Origin: Tolypocladium sp. Sup5 PDA-1
Taxonomy: Eukaryota > Ascomycota > Sordariomycetes > Hypocreales > Ophiocordycipitaceae
Reading direction: 5' to 3'
NCBI GenBank assembly: GCA_000750105.3
Contig: JPHH03000001.1
Coordinates: 620,001 to 684,000 of the forward strand
DNA length: 64,000 nt
Every line of letters begins with the position of its first letter. Within the stretch, counting starts at the first letter, position 1. Shown here one piece after another: positions 10,212 through 22,505 of the stretch. The position numbers and the translations under genes were made by a program. The notes beneath the pieces are model-generated. The model worked only from the letters and a program-made list of their open reading frames with translations, was not told the origin of the DNA and ran no database searches.

Positions 10212-11406
10212 ATGGGGCGTGAGGGATAGAGGATGCATGGGCCGTGGGAGGTGACGACGGCTTTTTCTTTGTGGAATGACATGCCGCTCAGTTGTACGTT
10301 GGTTGGTGTACCGGTATGACCTACTAGACGAGCTCGACCAGGAGTCAATTGCAATTCAAGTCGTAACTTTGGCAGTGGCGAAGTTGGGAGGCTACAGGGA
10401 CATGACGTCGTTATTAATCTGCGTGTCGATAATCGCCGCCGTCGCAATAGACGTGTGCTAACTTGCCTGACAGGTCAGCCCTCATGCTGGCCGTCAGAAT
10501 GTATATCGAAGATGCTCGGCGCCCGGCGGACGTGCGAGTCACTCCAGCCTCGCGGGCATGGGGTGGAGTGTTGGAGCTTCAGAGCCTCATCTGAGAGCCG
10601 GGCATTGTTGCCATCGTCGTCCGTCGTCGGAGACGTGGTCTCGACAGAGGTCAGCTTCACCAGAGCAGCATGCGTTCCCGCCGTAGGTGCTTGGCCGCCT
10701 GGGTCCATAGCTGTTCAACCCCCAAGGCCCAGCGTCAATATGCCTTCGTTGGGACGTCCAACGGACATCCAACACTGAACCGGCCCGACGTGGAAAAGAC
10801 GGACGAGACATTCAAATTGCAGCACCGCCATTCGCCCGCGCCCGCGTCGTGCGGCGTTCGGCATCACAGGCACCCGATGGAAGCCACTCCAGCCGGCTCC
10901 TGTGCAGCGTGCGCACTGCGAGCGAGGGCGCCCCATTAGCAAATGCGGCCCGCTGATTGGCTGGGCTTGCCACGGCCCACGGCCGCTCCGGAGCGGCACC
11001 CGAGGCCCAGGCGCAAGGCGTGCGTGACCACTGGCTGACTGGCTGACTGGCTGACATGTCAGGGTCTGCCGCTCGCTGGACTTGACTTGGGAAAAACGTC
11101 GCAACTCCTCCGACTTCTCCATCCCCTCGCATCGACAAATCTCGCCCGTCACTCAGTCCCGACAGTGCACCGCCGTCACCGGACCGGACTGCCCTGCTCT
11201 GGTTCGTCTCGTCTCGCCTCGCCTCTCGTATCATCGCCGAATCAATTGCGTCTCCCAGCGCCCCGCTGCGGTCTGCGACGTTTTACATCTCCCCCGAACG
11301 ACTCCTGTTCCGTTACTCGCCACATCATTCCGAGCGCCTCCCATCGCCCACGAACAACCCGTCAACCATCGTATCGAGTTGCAAGAACCCAATTGTACAC
11401 GCCGCA
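10212..11406. other. Intergenic, about 1.2 kb, with a ggctgact tandem repeat
   Basis: Three copies of the octamer ggctgact occur at about 11031-11055. The 300 bases before the hemB start are rich in C and T, as in many fungal 5' leaders. No coding signal beyond random open frames. Confidence 0.5.
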
Positions 11407-12621
11407 ATGTCTTTCTCCAGCCTCGTCCAAGACCTGACCCTCCGCGACACCAACGGCGCCCGCCGCGCCGGTCCGCCTGGGTCCATCTCCACCGTCGACG
11501 ACCGCACCTCGCACATCTCCCGCGCCATGTCGTACACCAGCACCGCTGCCACCAGCGTCAGCATCTCCGGCGACATCTCCAGCCAGCTGCATGGCGGCTA
11601 CTTTCATCCCCTGGCCCGCTCCTGGCAGGCTGAGCGCCAGTTGACAAAGGTGTGTGGGCAGTTTTACACTGATTGTCACGAGGACGGCTACTGACTACGT
11701 TGTGCCGTTCAGTCTATGCTCATTTATCCCCTGTTCGTCACCGATGGCGACGACGACATGATCCTGGTCCCATCGCTGCCGGGCCAGCACCAGCTGAGCG
11801 TCAGCAGGCTCGTGCCCTTCCTCGAGCCTCTCGTGCACAAGGGCCTCCGATCCGTGATGCTGTTCGGCGTCCCCATGAAGAACGGCAGCAAGGACGCGCT
11901 CGGCAGCGCCGCGGACGACCCTGAGGGCCCTGTCATCCAGGCCATCCGCCTGATCCGCCGCCGCTTCCCGCAAATCTTCATCTGCACCGACGTCTGCCTC
12001 TGCGAGTACACATCACACGGCCACTGCGGCATCCTGCGCGACGACGGCAGCCTCAACAACCAGCTTTCCGTAGACCGCATCTCGGACGTGGCCATCGCAT
12101 ACGCCAAGGCCGGCGCCCACTGCGTTGCGCCGTCAGACATGAACGACGGACGCATTCGCGCCATCAAGCTGAAGCTGATCGAGGAGGGCATTGCTCACAA
12201 GACTGTCCTGATGTCCTACTCGGCCAAATTCTCTGGCTGCCTGTACGGCCCATTCCGGGATGCTGCGGGCTCCGCGCCGTCATTCGGAGACCGCAAGTGC
12301 TACCAGCTCCCCCCTGGTGGTCGAGGCCTCGCCCGTCGGGCTATTACCCGCGACATTGGCGAGGGCGCCGACATCATCATGGTCAAGCCCGCCAGCCAGT
12401 ATCTCGACATCATCAGCGATGCCAAGGACCTGGGCAAGGACCTGCCAATTGCCGCCTACCAAGTCAGCGGCGAGTTCGCCATGATCCACGCTGGAGCCAA
12501 GGCCGGCGTCTTTGACCTCAAGGCCATGGCCTTTGAGTCGACCGAGGGCATCCTCCGCGCTGGAGCAACGATTGTGGTCAGCTATTTCACCCCACAGTTC
12601 TTGGACTGGCTGGAGCATTAG
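11407..12621 (+). CDS. hem2: Delta-aminolevulinic acid dehydratase (porphobilinogen synthase)
   Basis: This cytosolic enzyme condenses two 5-aminolevulinate molecules into porphobilinogen, the second step of heme synthesis. Exons are 11407-11649 and 11713-12621, with a phase-0 intron (GTGTGT..TTCAG), giving 383 residues. It shows the Cys-rich zinc site TDVCLCEYTSHGHCG and the two active-site lysines in VLMSYSAKFSGCLYGPFRDA and DIIMVKPASQYLDII. The end, AYQVSGEFAMI..A and GATIVVSYFTPQFLDWL, is also typical. The first 60 residues (Ser/Thr-rich, SYTSTAATSVSISGDISS) are a fungal-type extension before LHGGYFHPLARSW. Family length is usually about 330-340; the difference is this extension. Confidence 0.96.
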
Positions 12622-15382
12622 AAACTGGCAATGGGTATTGGAAAGCGGTACGAGGGAATGCATCACGACGGCGTTACGGAGCTATAAAACATGTTTGAAG
12701 ACGGAAGCGTGTTGGACGCGCAGGGAATTGGGAGCTGCGTCATGGCAGTTGTTTCATTGAGTCAACGGAACCCGGCCGAGCCCGCTATGTACACTACGGC
12801 CATGTCATGTCCTCTACTTCGTACGGATATCAGAAACGGTACCTCCTAGGGAGCAGCCGTCATGGAGGGCATCGCCTCGAAGCCATCCCTTGGCCTCTTC
12901 TGACAAGCTGCGTCTCTCCCTTAGTGGGCGAGCAAAAGAAATCCCATTTCATCAATCAAATTTGATAAGCCCGGTGGAGGTCTTGGAGAAAGCACCCACC
13001 TAGCCTGGCCGGAGCACTGCGCAAACAGGGAAAGGCATGAACGAGGACGTGTTTTGCGTGGCGCAACATGCCCGGGATGGGGCCGTACATAGAGCACACC
13101 TACCTTGCGCCGTCACGCCACCCGTCCACGGACGTGTCGCAAACAGCGCCCCTGAAACGGGCGCGCACTGCGCTGGGATGGCATCTGGTACGTCGAGTGT
13201 GAGTTTGCACACGACTCAGCTACTACTAGTAATACTAAGCTGGGTTCGGTTCGTTGAGGGAGTGGATGGTGTTTGGGGCCATTTGTTCGTCTAGGGAGAG
13301 ACACAATTGCCTTCCAAGTAGCAGTTTCTCGCCTCGAGCTCATGGTGGACGCACCCTGCGACAGAAGCACCTGCAAGAGTGACGCTGAGGTTTCCAAGCT
13401 CGTGAAAGCAAAAGCCACCCTCGGCAGGCCGATCAAGCACGGACAATTTGGTGCCTGTCCGCGGCAAAACGAGCACCAGGCTTGCCAGGATCCGGCCGCG
13501 TCAGTCCGTGGCCGAGGGCAGCATGGACAGTTACGGCTCCGACGCGCGCCGACGACTGTTTGCTAAATGCTAATCCTGCCCCGAAACGTCGACGGAGAGA
13601 GCGATCGGCCGTGGGTCCAGGAGCCGGGCGTGTGTGGGCGGCGGAGACGGCGAGGGCTTGTTGTTCAGCTTGGGCCCCCAAGGCGATGAGGTGCACGCGG
13701 ACAGAGGACCTTGAAGACTGAAGTGAGGATGTGGTGGGCGATCAAGACAGGACATGCAAACTTATGGAAGTTTTTGGCACGCCCCTTGCGTGCGGCGGCG
13801 ACGGTGGGTGAGGCTCCCGGGGACGGCTCGGGCGACGTGTGCGCCCGCCCCGAGTCTGGGGGCCCAGGGGGTTTGTACAGTATGCATGTTGGCGCCACTG
13901 CCGCTGTCGGTACCGATATACCGGAGGCGACCATCCTATATTAATAGCCGCTTGACTATTGGACGTTGGTCGGGACAGCGGATGGCGCTTCATAAAGTAC
14001 AATCGCGATAACTGCGTTACGTCAAGATTAAGGTCTTGTTTTAGGTGCTATTTTTCTTCTTCACGGGCCTATCCCTATCCATTCCCCGGTGCGGTTGCAG
14101 ATCGCCATGCATCCATCGTTGACGAAGAAACGCTCTATGCAATGCACAAGATTCCTCGGGCTCCCACCCCTTTGATCTACTATGCGTACCCCTGGAAGGA
14201 AACAGACGGGCAGGAAAGAAACAACCCGGGAGGCGCTGGCGAGGTGGTGGAGGGAAGGAAAGCTTGTCCTCGCTCGCTCTGTCCGCTTCTCTCATCCGTA
14301 TCCCAAGCGGTGTGGCTATCGTGCGATGAACATGATGAACAAGTGCTACTTTGGAAAAGCGCTGTACTGTTCCCTCTCGTCTCCTCCTCCGCCGCGCAGT
14401 TTGGCCGTTCGGCAGCCACGGCCAGAGTCTGCATTACCTTCCTGCACCGTCCTTTGTTTCACGCGAGCAGCGAAACAAGCAGCGGCAAGGAAACTCGTCG
14501 TCCGAGGTGCGTCCTGTCAGACATCCAGCTCCTGTGACGCCACCGAAACCGCATCAGGTATTCGTTCTGTGTGCCAGCCAGCAGGGGATCGGGCGCAGGT
14601 GCGTTCCACCTGTTGGCGCCTGTCGCGTGGAGATCGATCATCACCTCGCCTGCCCCTGTTCGCCTGGCCCGCTAGACCCGGCAAGGAGACAGGGGTTCGG
14701 ACCGGGGTGCGTCGGCGGTGGACCAATCGAATTCGTCCTCCCCGCTGAACTTGGGTATCGGCAAGATCGGCTCCAGCTCAGGTTGAGTCCGTCGCTGTCT
14801 GTGTGTTCCATAGTGTTAGGTTGCTTGCTGCGTGCTGGAACCGGTTCTGTTGCTGGTTTATTACTTAGCCGGCGACGCGAGTCGACGGACAGGTCAGGTG
14901 TCGCGGTTGATGCCCCCAGTAACAGGCAGGTACGGCCGCTTGCTCCAGTGCGTCCATCACCCACTGATTCCCGTGGGGGTGCGACCTCCCTGGACCGCTC
15001 CTTCTTCCATTGTGTTGCAGTTGACCGACCTTCCTCCAGAAGAACGGGACCACCCCCGTGATCATCTTCCTTCTTTGCATTGCCTTTCCCTTTGCCGCTT
15101 TCCACTTTCCACTTTCCACTTTGGGGGGCTCTTTTTCTGTATGCTGCCTTTTCGTTCGGCCCTCGATTATTCATCATCGACACGCAGCACGTCTCGTTCG
15201 TCCTGCGTCCCGTTTTGTGTAGCACTCTTGCTGCCAAACAATCCACTCCTTTACCACACGCCGGCCAGCAAACAGACAAACACAGGGGCAACCACTTCCC
15301 CTCTGATCTAACGAACCACTCTTTCCGTCTCTCTTGTCTCTATCGATCATCCTCCCATGATCCGTCTTGTTGCTGGACGACA
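12622..15382. other. Long intergenic region (2.8 kb)
   Basis: The open frames here lack codon bias, conserved motifs or sensible splice partners. The stretch from about 14100 to 15380 is pyrimidine-rich and likely includes the promoter and 5' leader of the acyltransferase gene (tcactttcc-like repeats near 15100-15120). I see no RNA gene. Confidence 0.45.
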
Positions 15383-17008
15383 ATGAACGGACACGCCTCC
15401 TCCCGGCACTCCCTCTCCTACGAGGAGAAGATGGGCCTCCTGGAGGAGCGCACCATCTCGGACGTGGAGAGCGAGGGCACCGCCGCCGACATCGAGAGCC
15501 GCCTCGGCTTCAACAAGTTCAGGATCCCCGAATGTTCTTCCTTTGTTGCCGTGCCCTGGGAATACCTCCGCTCGGCGCCATGGCGTGTCCTCCTCGTCCG
15601 CGTCTTCATCTTCTTGACCCCTAGTTTCCTGCAGGGTCGCCATGCCCGAGAGCAGATATGCCCGGCAAAGCTCTCCCCGACCGCTTACCTCGACGGCATG
15701 CGTGGCCTGGCCGCCCTCTTCGTCTTCTTCTGTCACTACTTTTACCAAGCATTCACCATTGCCGAGGGATGGGGCTGCGGTGAGACCAACTACCACATCC
15801 TCAAGCTCCCTTTCCTGCGTCTTTGGTACCAGGGGCCACCCGCCGTCTGCGTCTTCTTCGTCATCTCCGGCTACGCTTTATCGTACCGCCCCTTGAAATT
15901 GATTCGCAACCGCTCCTTTTCCGACTTTTCGACCTCTATGAGCTCTCTTGTCTTCCGACGGGGCATTCGACTGTACCTCCCGACCGCCATCTCGACCTTC
16001 ATGATCATCTGCCTGCTGCGGGTGGGAGCGTACGAGTGGACTCGCGACTTTGCCAACGACCGGACTTATATGAAGAACATCGTGGAACCCCATCCCAAGC
16101 GAATGGACGATGCATATGCGCAATACAGGGACTGGGTCATACACATGTACAACTTTGTTCATGTCTTTGGCTGGAACAAATTTGGCGGAAACACAAGTAA
16201 GGAGTGACCGCCTACGCTGAATCTGCGTTTGTCACTAACACCTACTTCAGCTTACGACGTACACCTGTGGACCATTCCTGTCGAGTTTCGATGCTCCCTC
16301 TACCTTTTCTTAGTCATTATTGGCACAGCCCGGCTGCAGACGAAGCTTCGATTCCTTGTCGTGGGCGGCGTCATGTGGTTCGTTTACCGCCACTCGAGAT
16401 GGGAGTTGTTCCTCTTTTACTGCGGCATGGTCCTCGCCGAATGGGACCACATCAGAGGCGCTCACGTTTCACCTCTCGCTCTACCCCAGGATGAGAAACA
16501 GCCACAGCCTTCTCGACCACTTCTCAAGAGATTGTTTTGGATCTTGGTCAGCCTCCTCGGCCTCTACCTGATGTGCCAGCCAGATGGCCGAGGGGAGATT
16601 ACCCCTGGGTGGAGGTACCTGTCGTCAATTATCCCAGAATGGTGGCAGGAGGAACGGTACCGCTACTGGCAATCGACTGGTGCCGTGGTGTTCGTCTTTG
16701 CCGTTGGCTATTCAAAGGGCTGGCAGCGATTCTTCAACACGGCCGTGGTGCAATACTTTGGCAAGATATCGTATGCCATTTACCTCATGCACGGCCCTGC
16801 GATGCATACCGTTGGGTATCACTGGGAGAAGTGGGCGTACAGCATGACCGGCGTGGAGGGATACTGGTACAATGCGGGCTTCGTGCTCGGGGCTTGCTTC
16901 TGCATCCCGACGGTGATTTGGTGGGCTGATGTGTTCTGGCGGGCCGTGGACATTCCGACTGTCAAGTTTGCCAAGTGGTTCGAGCAGAGGTGCATAGCTA
17001 AGGATTAA
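15383..17008 (+). CDS. Acyltransferase 3 family membrane protein
   Basis: A multi-pass membrane acyltransferase (acyltransferase_3 / OafA-like family) that moves acyl groups to sugars or small molecules; the substrate cannot be told from sequence. Exons are 15383-16196 and 16251-17008, with a phase-1 intron GTAAGG..TTCAG, giving 523 residues. The N terminus is cytosolic-looking and acidic. The family motif YLDGMRGLAALFVFFCHYF holds the Arg and catalytic-type His. PAVCVFFVISGYALSYRPL follows, then about eight more hydrophobic segments to the C terminus. HLWTIPVEFRCSLYLFLVII spans just after the splice junction and supports it. Many fungal genomes carry tens of paralogues. No biosynthetic partner genes lie beside it. 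Confidence 0.88.
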
Positions 17009-17423
17009 CGGCCGGGATTCTCTTGTTGCACCGAGGTTACTGGTTTCGGGTCGGACCTCTTTGACATAGACGGGCGAGGGAAGGCAAAACTGACTGGACG
17101 GCGTTGGCGGTGCTATCACGTTTGAGTTTTTTTGGGCAGGATACCTACGGGTACAGTCACAGACGCCAAGCTGTAGACGATTCATTCCTTGCCAGCTGCA
17201 ATACATAATGCCATAATTTCATGTCGATGGAGTCCTTTTGCACTGCAGCTGAAAGGCCGATTATGACGCCGTTACTGTTGCCAGACCATGGCGCATGTAA
17301 CTCTTCATTATCCACTTATATTCGGTCGGCGGAGCAAGAGTGATAACCGCGGATCGATGGATCCTATGTTTTTGTATATTTTATCCATTTTCTTTTGCAC
17401 GATCCATCTATTAGTCGTGTCCA
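17009..17423. other. Convergent 3' spacer, 415 bases
   Basis: Spacer between two genes ending toward each other. AT-rich segments near 17370-17400 could serve as polyadenylation signals. Nothing else is seen. Confidence 0.4.
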
Positions 17424-19310
17424 TCAGTCTTCCTTCTTCTTCTCCTTCGGGTACACCTTCTTCCCGGCAACCCACGTCTCCCTCACCTTGAGCGACCGCA
17501 GCTTCTCAATATCCATGTCCTCGATGGGCTCGTCCAGCACGACCCAGTCCGCGAACGAGCCCTCCTTGATGACCCCCGCGCGGTCCTCGAGGAACGCCCC
17601 GTAGGCGGCGGCGCCAGTGAACCCCCACAGGGCCGCGTCGAGAGTAAGGGCCTCATCGGTGTGCCAGCCTTCGGCGCTGCCATTGAAGCCGAGCCCCGTG
17701 GCGGGGCTCTTGCGCGTGACGGCGGCGTAGATGCCGTGGAAGGGGTTCGGGGGCTCGACGGGGAAGTCGCTGCCGAGGATGGGCCCTGGCCCGACGTCGA
17801 GCAGGGACTTCATGCGGTAGGCCTCCTTGGCGGTGCGCTCGGGGCCGAGGCGGGCGAGGGCGTACTTCATGTCCGAGGTGGCGTGGGTGGGCTGGATGGA
17901 GGGGATGATGCCGAGCTCGCGCATGCGGCGCTGGTCGTCCGGGTGAATGATCTGGGAGTGCTCGATGCGGAAGCGGTGCTCGCCCTGGCACGCGGCGAGG
18001 GCTTCGGGGCTGGCGGCGTCGGGGCATACCTTCTTCAGGGCGGCCTCGAAGGCGTCGATGGCGTTGCGGTTGGCGAGGTCCCCGATGGCGTGGATGTTGA
18101 CCTGGTAGCCTTCATCGGCCCAGTCTCTGGCCACGTCGGTGAGGGAGGAGGCGTTGATGAGGAGGGAGCCCGAGGTCCAGTCGCGGTCGCTGTAGGGCTC
18201 GAGCATGGCGCTGCCCCAGCTGCCGAGGGCGCCGTCTGTTCGAGTGGTTGAGTGTCGTGATATAGCAGTGATGGGAGTTCACGAGGACGGGGGCAACTTA
18301 CCAGCGAAGAGCTTGACGCTGCGAACGGTGACCATGTGGTCCTCTCTTTCGATCTTCTTATTGTCACGGCAAAAGCTGTTCCTTGGTTCGCACTCCAGCA
18401 TGGCATACACCCTGACCGTCCAGTCCTCCTTCTGTCTGTCGGCCATCCAGTCGAACAAATTGTGCTCGTCTTGCGTGGAGCCGGCATCATGAATGCCGAC
18501 GAGGCCAACCTCGTTGAGCTTCTCCATGGCCGTCTTGACGTGACCCCTCCTGACGAAGTTTTTGGGCTTGGGCCATCGATCCACGACGTGCATCATGGCG
18601 TTGTCGCAGAAGACGCCCATGCCGGGCTCGCGGACGATTTCGCCGCCGGGGAGGTCGGGGAGGTCATCGGGGAGGAGGTCGAGGACGGCTTGGGAGACCC
18701 ATGTGCAGTGGACATCGACGCGGTCAAGCATAATGTAGAGGCCATCGAGGGAGGGGTCCAGCTTAAGGTCGGCCTGTGCGAGGAGCATCAGTCAAGGTCC
18801 TGCAAGATTGGTACCATGGAGATGGGTTGGACTCACTGCTGTAGGCATGCGGCCAAAGGCAGCTTGATCCCACCCGACTCCGCGAATCCAGTGGCGCTTT
18901 TTGCCGGCTTCGGGGTTGGCTTCACGGTACGTCTTGATCCGATCTCGAACGTCGTCGAGGGACTTGGATCCAAACAGGTCAACCGAGTGGAGGAACTGGC
19001 CGTACTGCAGCAGGTGGGCGTGTCCATCCCACAGCCCGGGGATGACGTAGCCGTCGGTCGTTTCGATCTCCCGGAGCTCTTGGTGCCGCTTGTCCTCAGT
19101 CCACACACGGCCGAACTTGCCGTCCTTGACCGTGAAGCATTCCGCCCTCGGCTGGGTCTTGTCCTGCGTCCTGACGTGCTTGTAGCAGTGTTCGACGGCA
19201 TCGGGATCCGACGCTTTCGTGAGGGGGCTCTGGAGGCGTAGTGCGACTGCGAGGGCCACGGCGGCGATGGAGAAGAGGAAGCCCCATCGGAGCAATGGCG
19301 TTGAGAACAT
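17424..19310 (-). CDS. Membrane-anchored amidohydrolase (amidohydrolase_3, YtcJ-like)
   Basis: A metal-dependent amidohydrolase of the Amidohydro_3/YtcJ group; the substrate is unknown. Exons are 19310-18837, 18773-18302 and 18235-17424 (585 residues), joined in phases 0 and 1. An N-terminal membrane anchor (WGFLFSIAAVALAVALRL, about 9-26) places the catalytic domain in the secretory lumen or outside. Metal-site features are all present: HAH in GLWDGHAHLLQYG, the Lys in VKLFADGALGS, His in NIHAIGDLANRNAIDAFE and RIEHSQIIHP, and Asp in PILGSDFPVEPP. The C-terminal segment DWVVLDEPIEDMDIEKLRSL, then VRETWVAGKKVYP, is the standard beta-sandwich closure. I start at 19310 because upstream in-frame sequence adds no conserved residues. 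Confidence 0.9.
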
Positions 19311-20408
19311 GGTTTTGAAGTGGTCAAGAGATTCGGAGATGGAGTAGTGCCGTGGCTCGACTCTCAAACACGAGTTGACAAGCCAATTGATTCCCAAAAA
19401 TGAACCGCTATCCAGTCTGCCCCATATCAATCCTGGGTCTCAAGAAGAAGAAGAAGAAGAAGAAGAAGTGAAAAATGCCAGCGTTGACAAGGTCGGATAG
19501 ATACCGCCTTTTAAGGTAGGTTAATTGGGGTCAAGTCGGGCAGCCGATCTCGCGGGACGCCACAGGGCCTTATTATTCATCGCGGCGGTCGGTAGGCGCG
19601 CCAATTGGCCAGAGCCCGCGGCCGCTCCCGCTGGTGCATCGACGAGCCAGACACGATCGCTTTAGGCTCGTGCTGGTCGAAGCCTCACGACGTGTTCGGT
19701 TGCTTGACCAGAGGGAAGGCTGTCTTTGATGGGGAGTAGAAAGTAAATGAGCAACGGCGGGCATGTTGACTTTCCCCAGCTTCGAGCACGTGCTGAATCT
19801 GGGGTTCCCCCACCCACAGCTTTGCGGGGTCCTCGACGCTCGTCGACCGTCAAAGATCTGCCTCCCGATTATTTCATCGCCGTGCAATAGCAAGGTGCTT
19901 TCGACGGCGGTCTTTGAGGGGCTCAGAACCAGACGCACGATGAGCCAGCAGGCCTGTTGTCCCGAGTACCAACGATGGTGCCTAGACACTCGGGTTCTCT
20001 TATCCTCACATTCTCCCAGGCTCTGGTTTCGCTGGCCAACGAGCAATGAACGAGGCGGCTCTCGACCTACCGCACGCTTGGCTCGCATGGCGCTCGCTGC
20101 CCCTGTTCCTTTGGCGGGGAGAGCCGCAACGACCATGTGGGGGAATCTCGCTCGCGCTTCATTCACTGCGCCGCTCAGTTGTCATCTCCTCGACGACGGC
20201 ATCTAGTGACTCTTCTCTCACCAGTCACTGCGGGTGTAACCATCGTCCACGCACGGCAGACACAGACTGCAAGGCCCAGTCCCAGCGCGTGAGTGCCTAT
20301 ATAGGCGACAGCCCTTCCGACCCTCCACGATCTAACCCGGCGCAGATCTCAGACCGCAGACGCATACGACGACGGATCTTGGAAACACCACTTCGCTTCC
20401 ATCCCACC
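19311..20408. other. Divergent spacer with an AAG microsatellite
   Basis: About 1.1 kb between the amidohydrolase and phosphatase starts. A (AAG)9 run sits at 19442-19468, inside the probable amidohydrolase leader. No gene is supported. Confidence 0.5.
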
Positions 20409-21310
20409 ATGACGCCCTCGGCCGCCGAGCTCGACGCCCTCGCGGCCACAGACATCCGCGAGGCCCTCGCCCCAGACATCCTCCTCCCCGTCCTCACCTC
20501 GCCGCCCTTCATCCCCACGCGCTCCCTCATCAACTTCCGCGACGCCGGCGCCGTCCCCGGCAGCGCCCTGCCTGCGGGCCGCTTCTACCGCTCCGGCGTC
20601 CTCGACGGCGCGGCCAAGGACCCGGAGGCGCTCGCCTGGACGGCTGCCCACGTGCGCCGCATCTTCGACCTGCGCCTCGCCAAGGAGCGCGAGCGCATGC
20701 CAGACCCCGTCGTCCCCGGCATCGAGAACGTCTGGTTCGAGGGACAGGAGAGCTACCCGACGCCTGACCTCGAGGAATTTGCCGTCGATGGCGGCGTGGC
20801 GGCGTGGAGGAGGCAGTACGTGGGTGTGGCGCTCAGCTACCGCCCCATCATCCGCGCCCTGCTGGAGCATGTGCGAGATCGACCGACGGAGCCGGTCCTC
20901 TTTCACTGCACGGGTAAGGCACACTTGCCAGCTCCCTTCTCAATCTATGTTCACCTACTGATGCTCTCTTCCTCTCATCAGCCGGCCGTGACCGCACCGG
21001 CGTCGTCGCCGGCCTCCTGCACCACCTCGCCGGCACACCTCCCCAGGACGCGGCCCGAGACTACATGCTCTCGCGCATCGGCACCGAGCCCGCACGCGAA
21101 ATTCTCTTGCAGTTCGCCATGGCCAGCGTTGCCATCACAGACCCGGAGACGCCGGGCTTCTTCAACCTCGTCAGCCTGCGTCCCGAGTTCTGGGAGGCCT
21201 TCCTCGAGGGCCTGGGCGACGAGTTTGGCGGCTGGGACGGCTACGTGGCCAAGGGGCTGGGGTTCTCGGAGGGCGACTTGGCGAAGGTCAAGGAGAATCT
21301 GCGGTCATAG
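20409..21310 (+). CDS. Tyrosine/serine protein phosphatase (Y_phosphatase3 type)
   Basis: Member of the fungal tyrosine/serine phosphatase family (Y_phosphatase3, related to bacterial LipA/MptpB). Exons are 20409-20913 and 20982-21310, with a phase-1 intron (GTAAGG..CATCAG), giving 277 residues. The join recreates the P-loop HCTAGRDRTG, a CX5R active site with Cys nucleophile and Arg. Left unspliced, the P-loop is broken. The N-terminal motif SLINFRDAG and the YRSG..D segment are characteristic. The C-terminal part (LRPEFWEAFLEGLGDEFGGW, then DGYVAKGLG) also matches. Substrate (phosphoprotein or phosphoinositide) is not known. Confidence 0.9.
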
Positions 21311-22505
21311 ATTGTGCCTCGTCTTTAGAATAGCCGATGCTGGGGGCTGTGGCTTTGGGTAGACGTTGAAGATGCCTGATAGAGAGACGGGTCTGACCGA
21401 TAGAGCTGACGGAATAGAGAAGATCACTCACACAACGGCTGAATCCTCAATCACGTTGGAATCTTGAGGAGTTAAGCCCACAGATCAGAGGATAAGTTGA
21501 CGCAGTGTGGTCTCACGACGGCTGCCCAACCAGCCTTGCCAGCCTAGTTTCACCACGTGCGCCAAGAAGGAATATCTTATCAACCACAATGCCATTGCGA
21601 TATTCAACGGCTCTGCCACTCCGCAGAGACTTGGGAATTCTCCCAGTGTACAAAGCAACCCTAGTCGCATAGCGCCGGTGGCTAGCAGGAATGCAGCCGA
21701 TCGGCCGTATTAGTCGGCAGGGCTGACAGTAACTATTGATTATCAGGCATGCGCCAGACGCCGCTCAGAATGCTGATGTGCGATATTGCATGCAATTGAG
21801 GAGTTAAAGAAGGAGTTGTAGTCGATCCATGTCTTATCTTAGGTTACATGTCAAATCGTCAATCACCCCCTTCATGTTGGCGCCATCGTTTATCAACTCG
21901 CCGCCCTAGTTACGCGACGCCACGACACGCACTCATGCACGTGAATTGCGCATCTTGCCTCCCTGATCGACGAGGGCATTTCTGAGGGCATTCCCAGGCT
22001 CAAGCCGCCACATGCAACTGCCTGTCTCACCTGTGAGCGCCAAGGATTCCTAGATCCCAGGGACCTGGATTGGAAGATCGCCGCAGCCCTAGCCATCCCT
22101 TTTGCCCTTCAGCTGGGATCGCCTGACCCAGCCGGCCATGATCTGCATGTTTCGTCGTGGCCCTCATCATGAGGAATTCCAGCGGCCTCTCAGGGCGCTT
22201 TAGAGCGTTACAGAACTGCGTGTCTCGCCCTTGGTGGCCCCGAAATGTTCCCGAGACTGCATTGCTAGAGTTGCGACAGAGCCCAGAGCGCTTGCTTTAG
22301 ACACAGTCGTCCTACGGAGGTAGTCTTGGCAAGTATAAAACGCCGTCTCGAGTCCGTTCCAAGGGCGCTTGCAACTTGGCATTTTACGTACTACGTAGCT
22401 GTTCCTGACCCGGCACCTGGCAACTCTTGCACTTGTCTTTACTCTCTTCACCACCACGTCTCTCTCTTTGGAAGCCAAATCTTCAAACACGGCCCTGTCG
22501 GAAAG
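21311..22505. promoter_or_regulatory. Spacer and promoter of the Kex2-repeat precursor gene; TATA box at 22334
   Basis: About 1.2 kb without a supported gene. A clear TATAAAA at 22334-22340 lies roughly 165 bases before the precursor ATG, consistent with a strongly or inducibly expressed secreted product. The preceding 600 bases hold only short random frames. Confidence 0.5.

Noticed and set aside
19442..19468. AAG run as a coding Lys or Glu tract
   Set aside because: It lies upstream of the amidohydrolase start in no credible exon; treated as a microsatellite.
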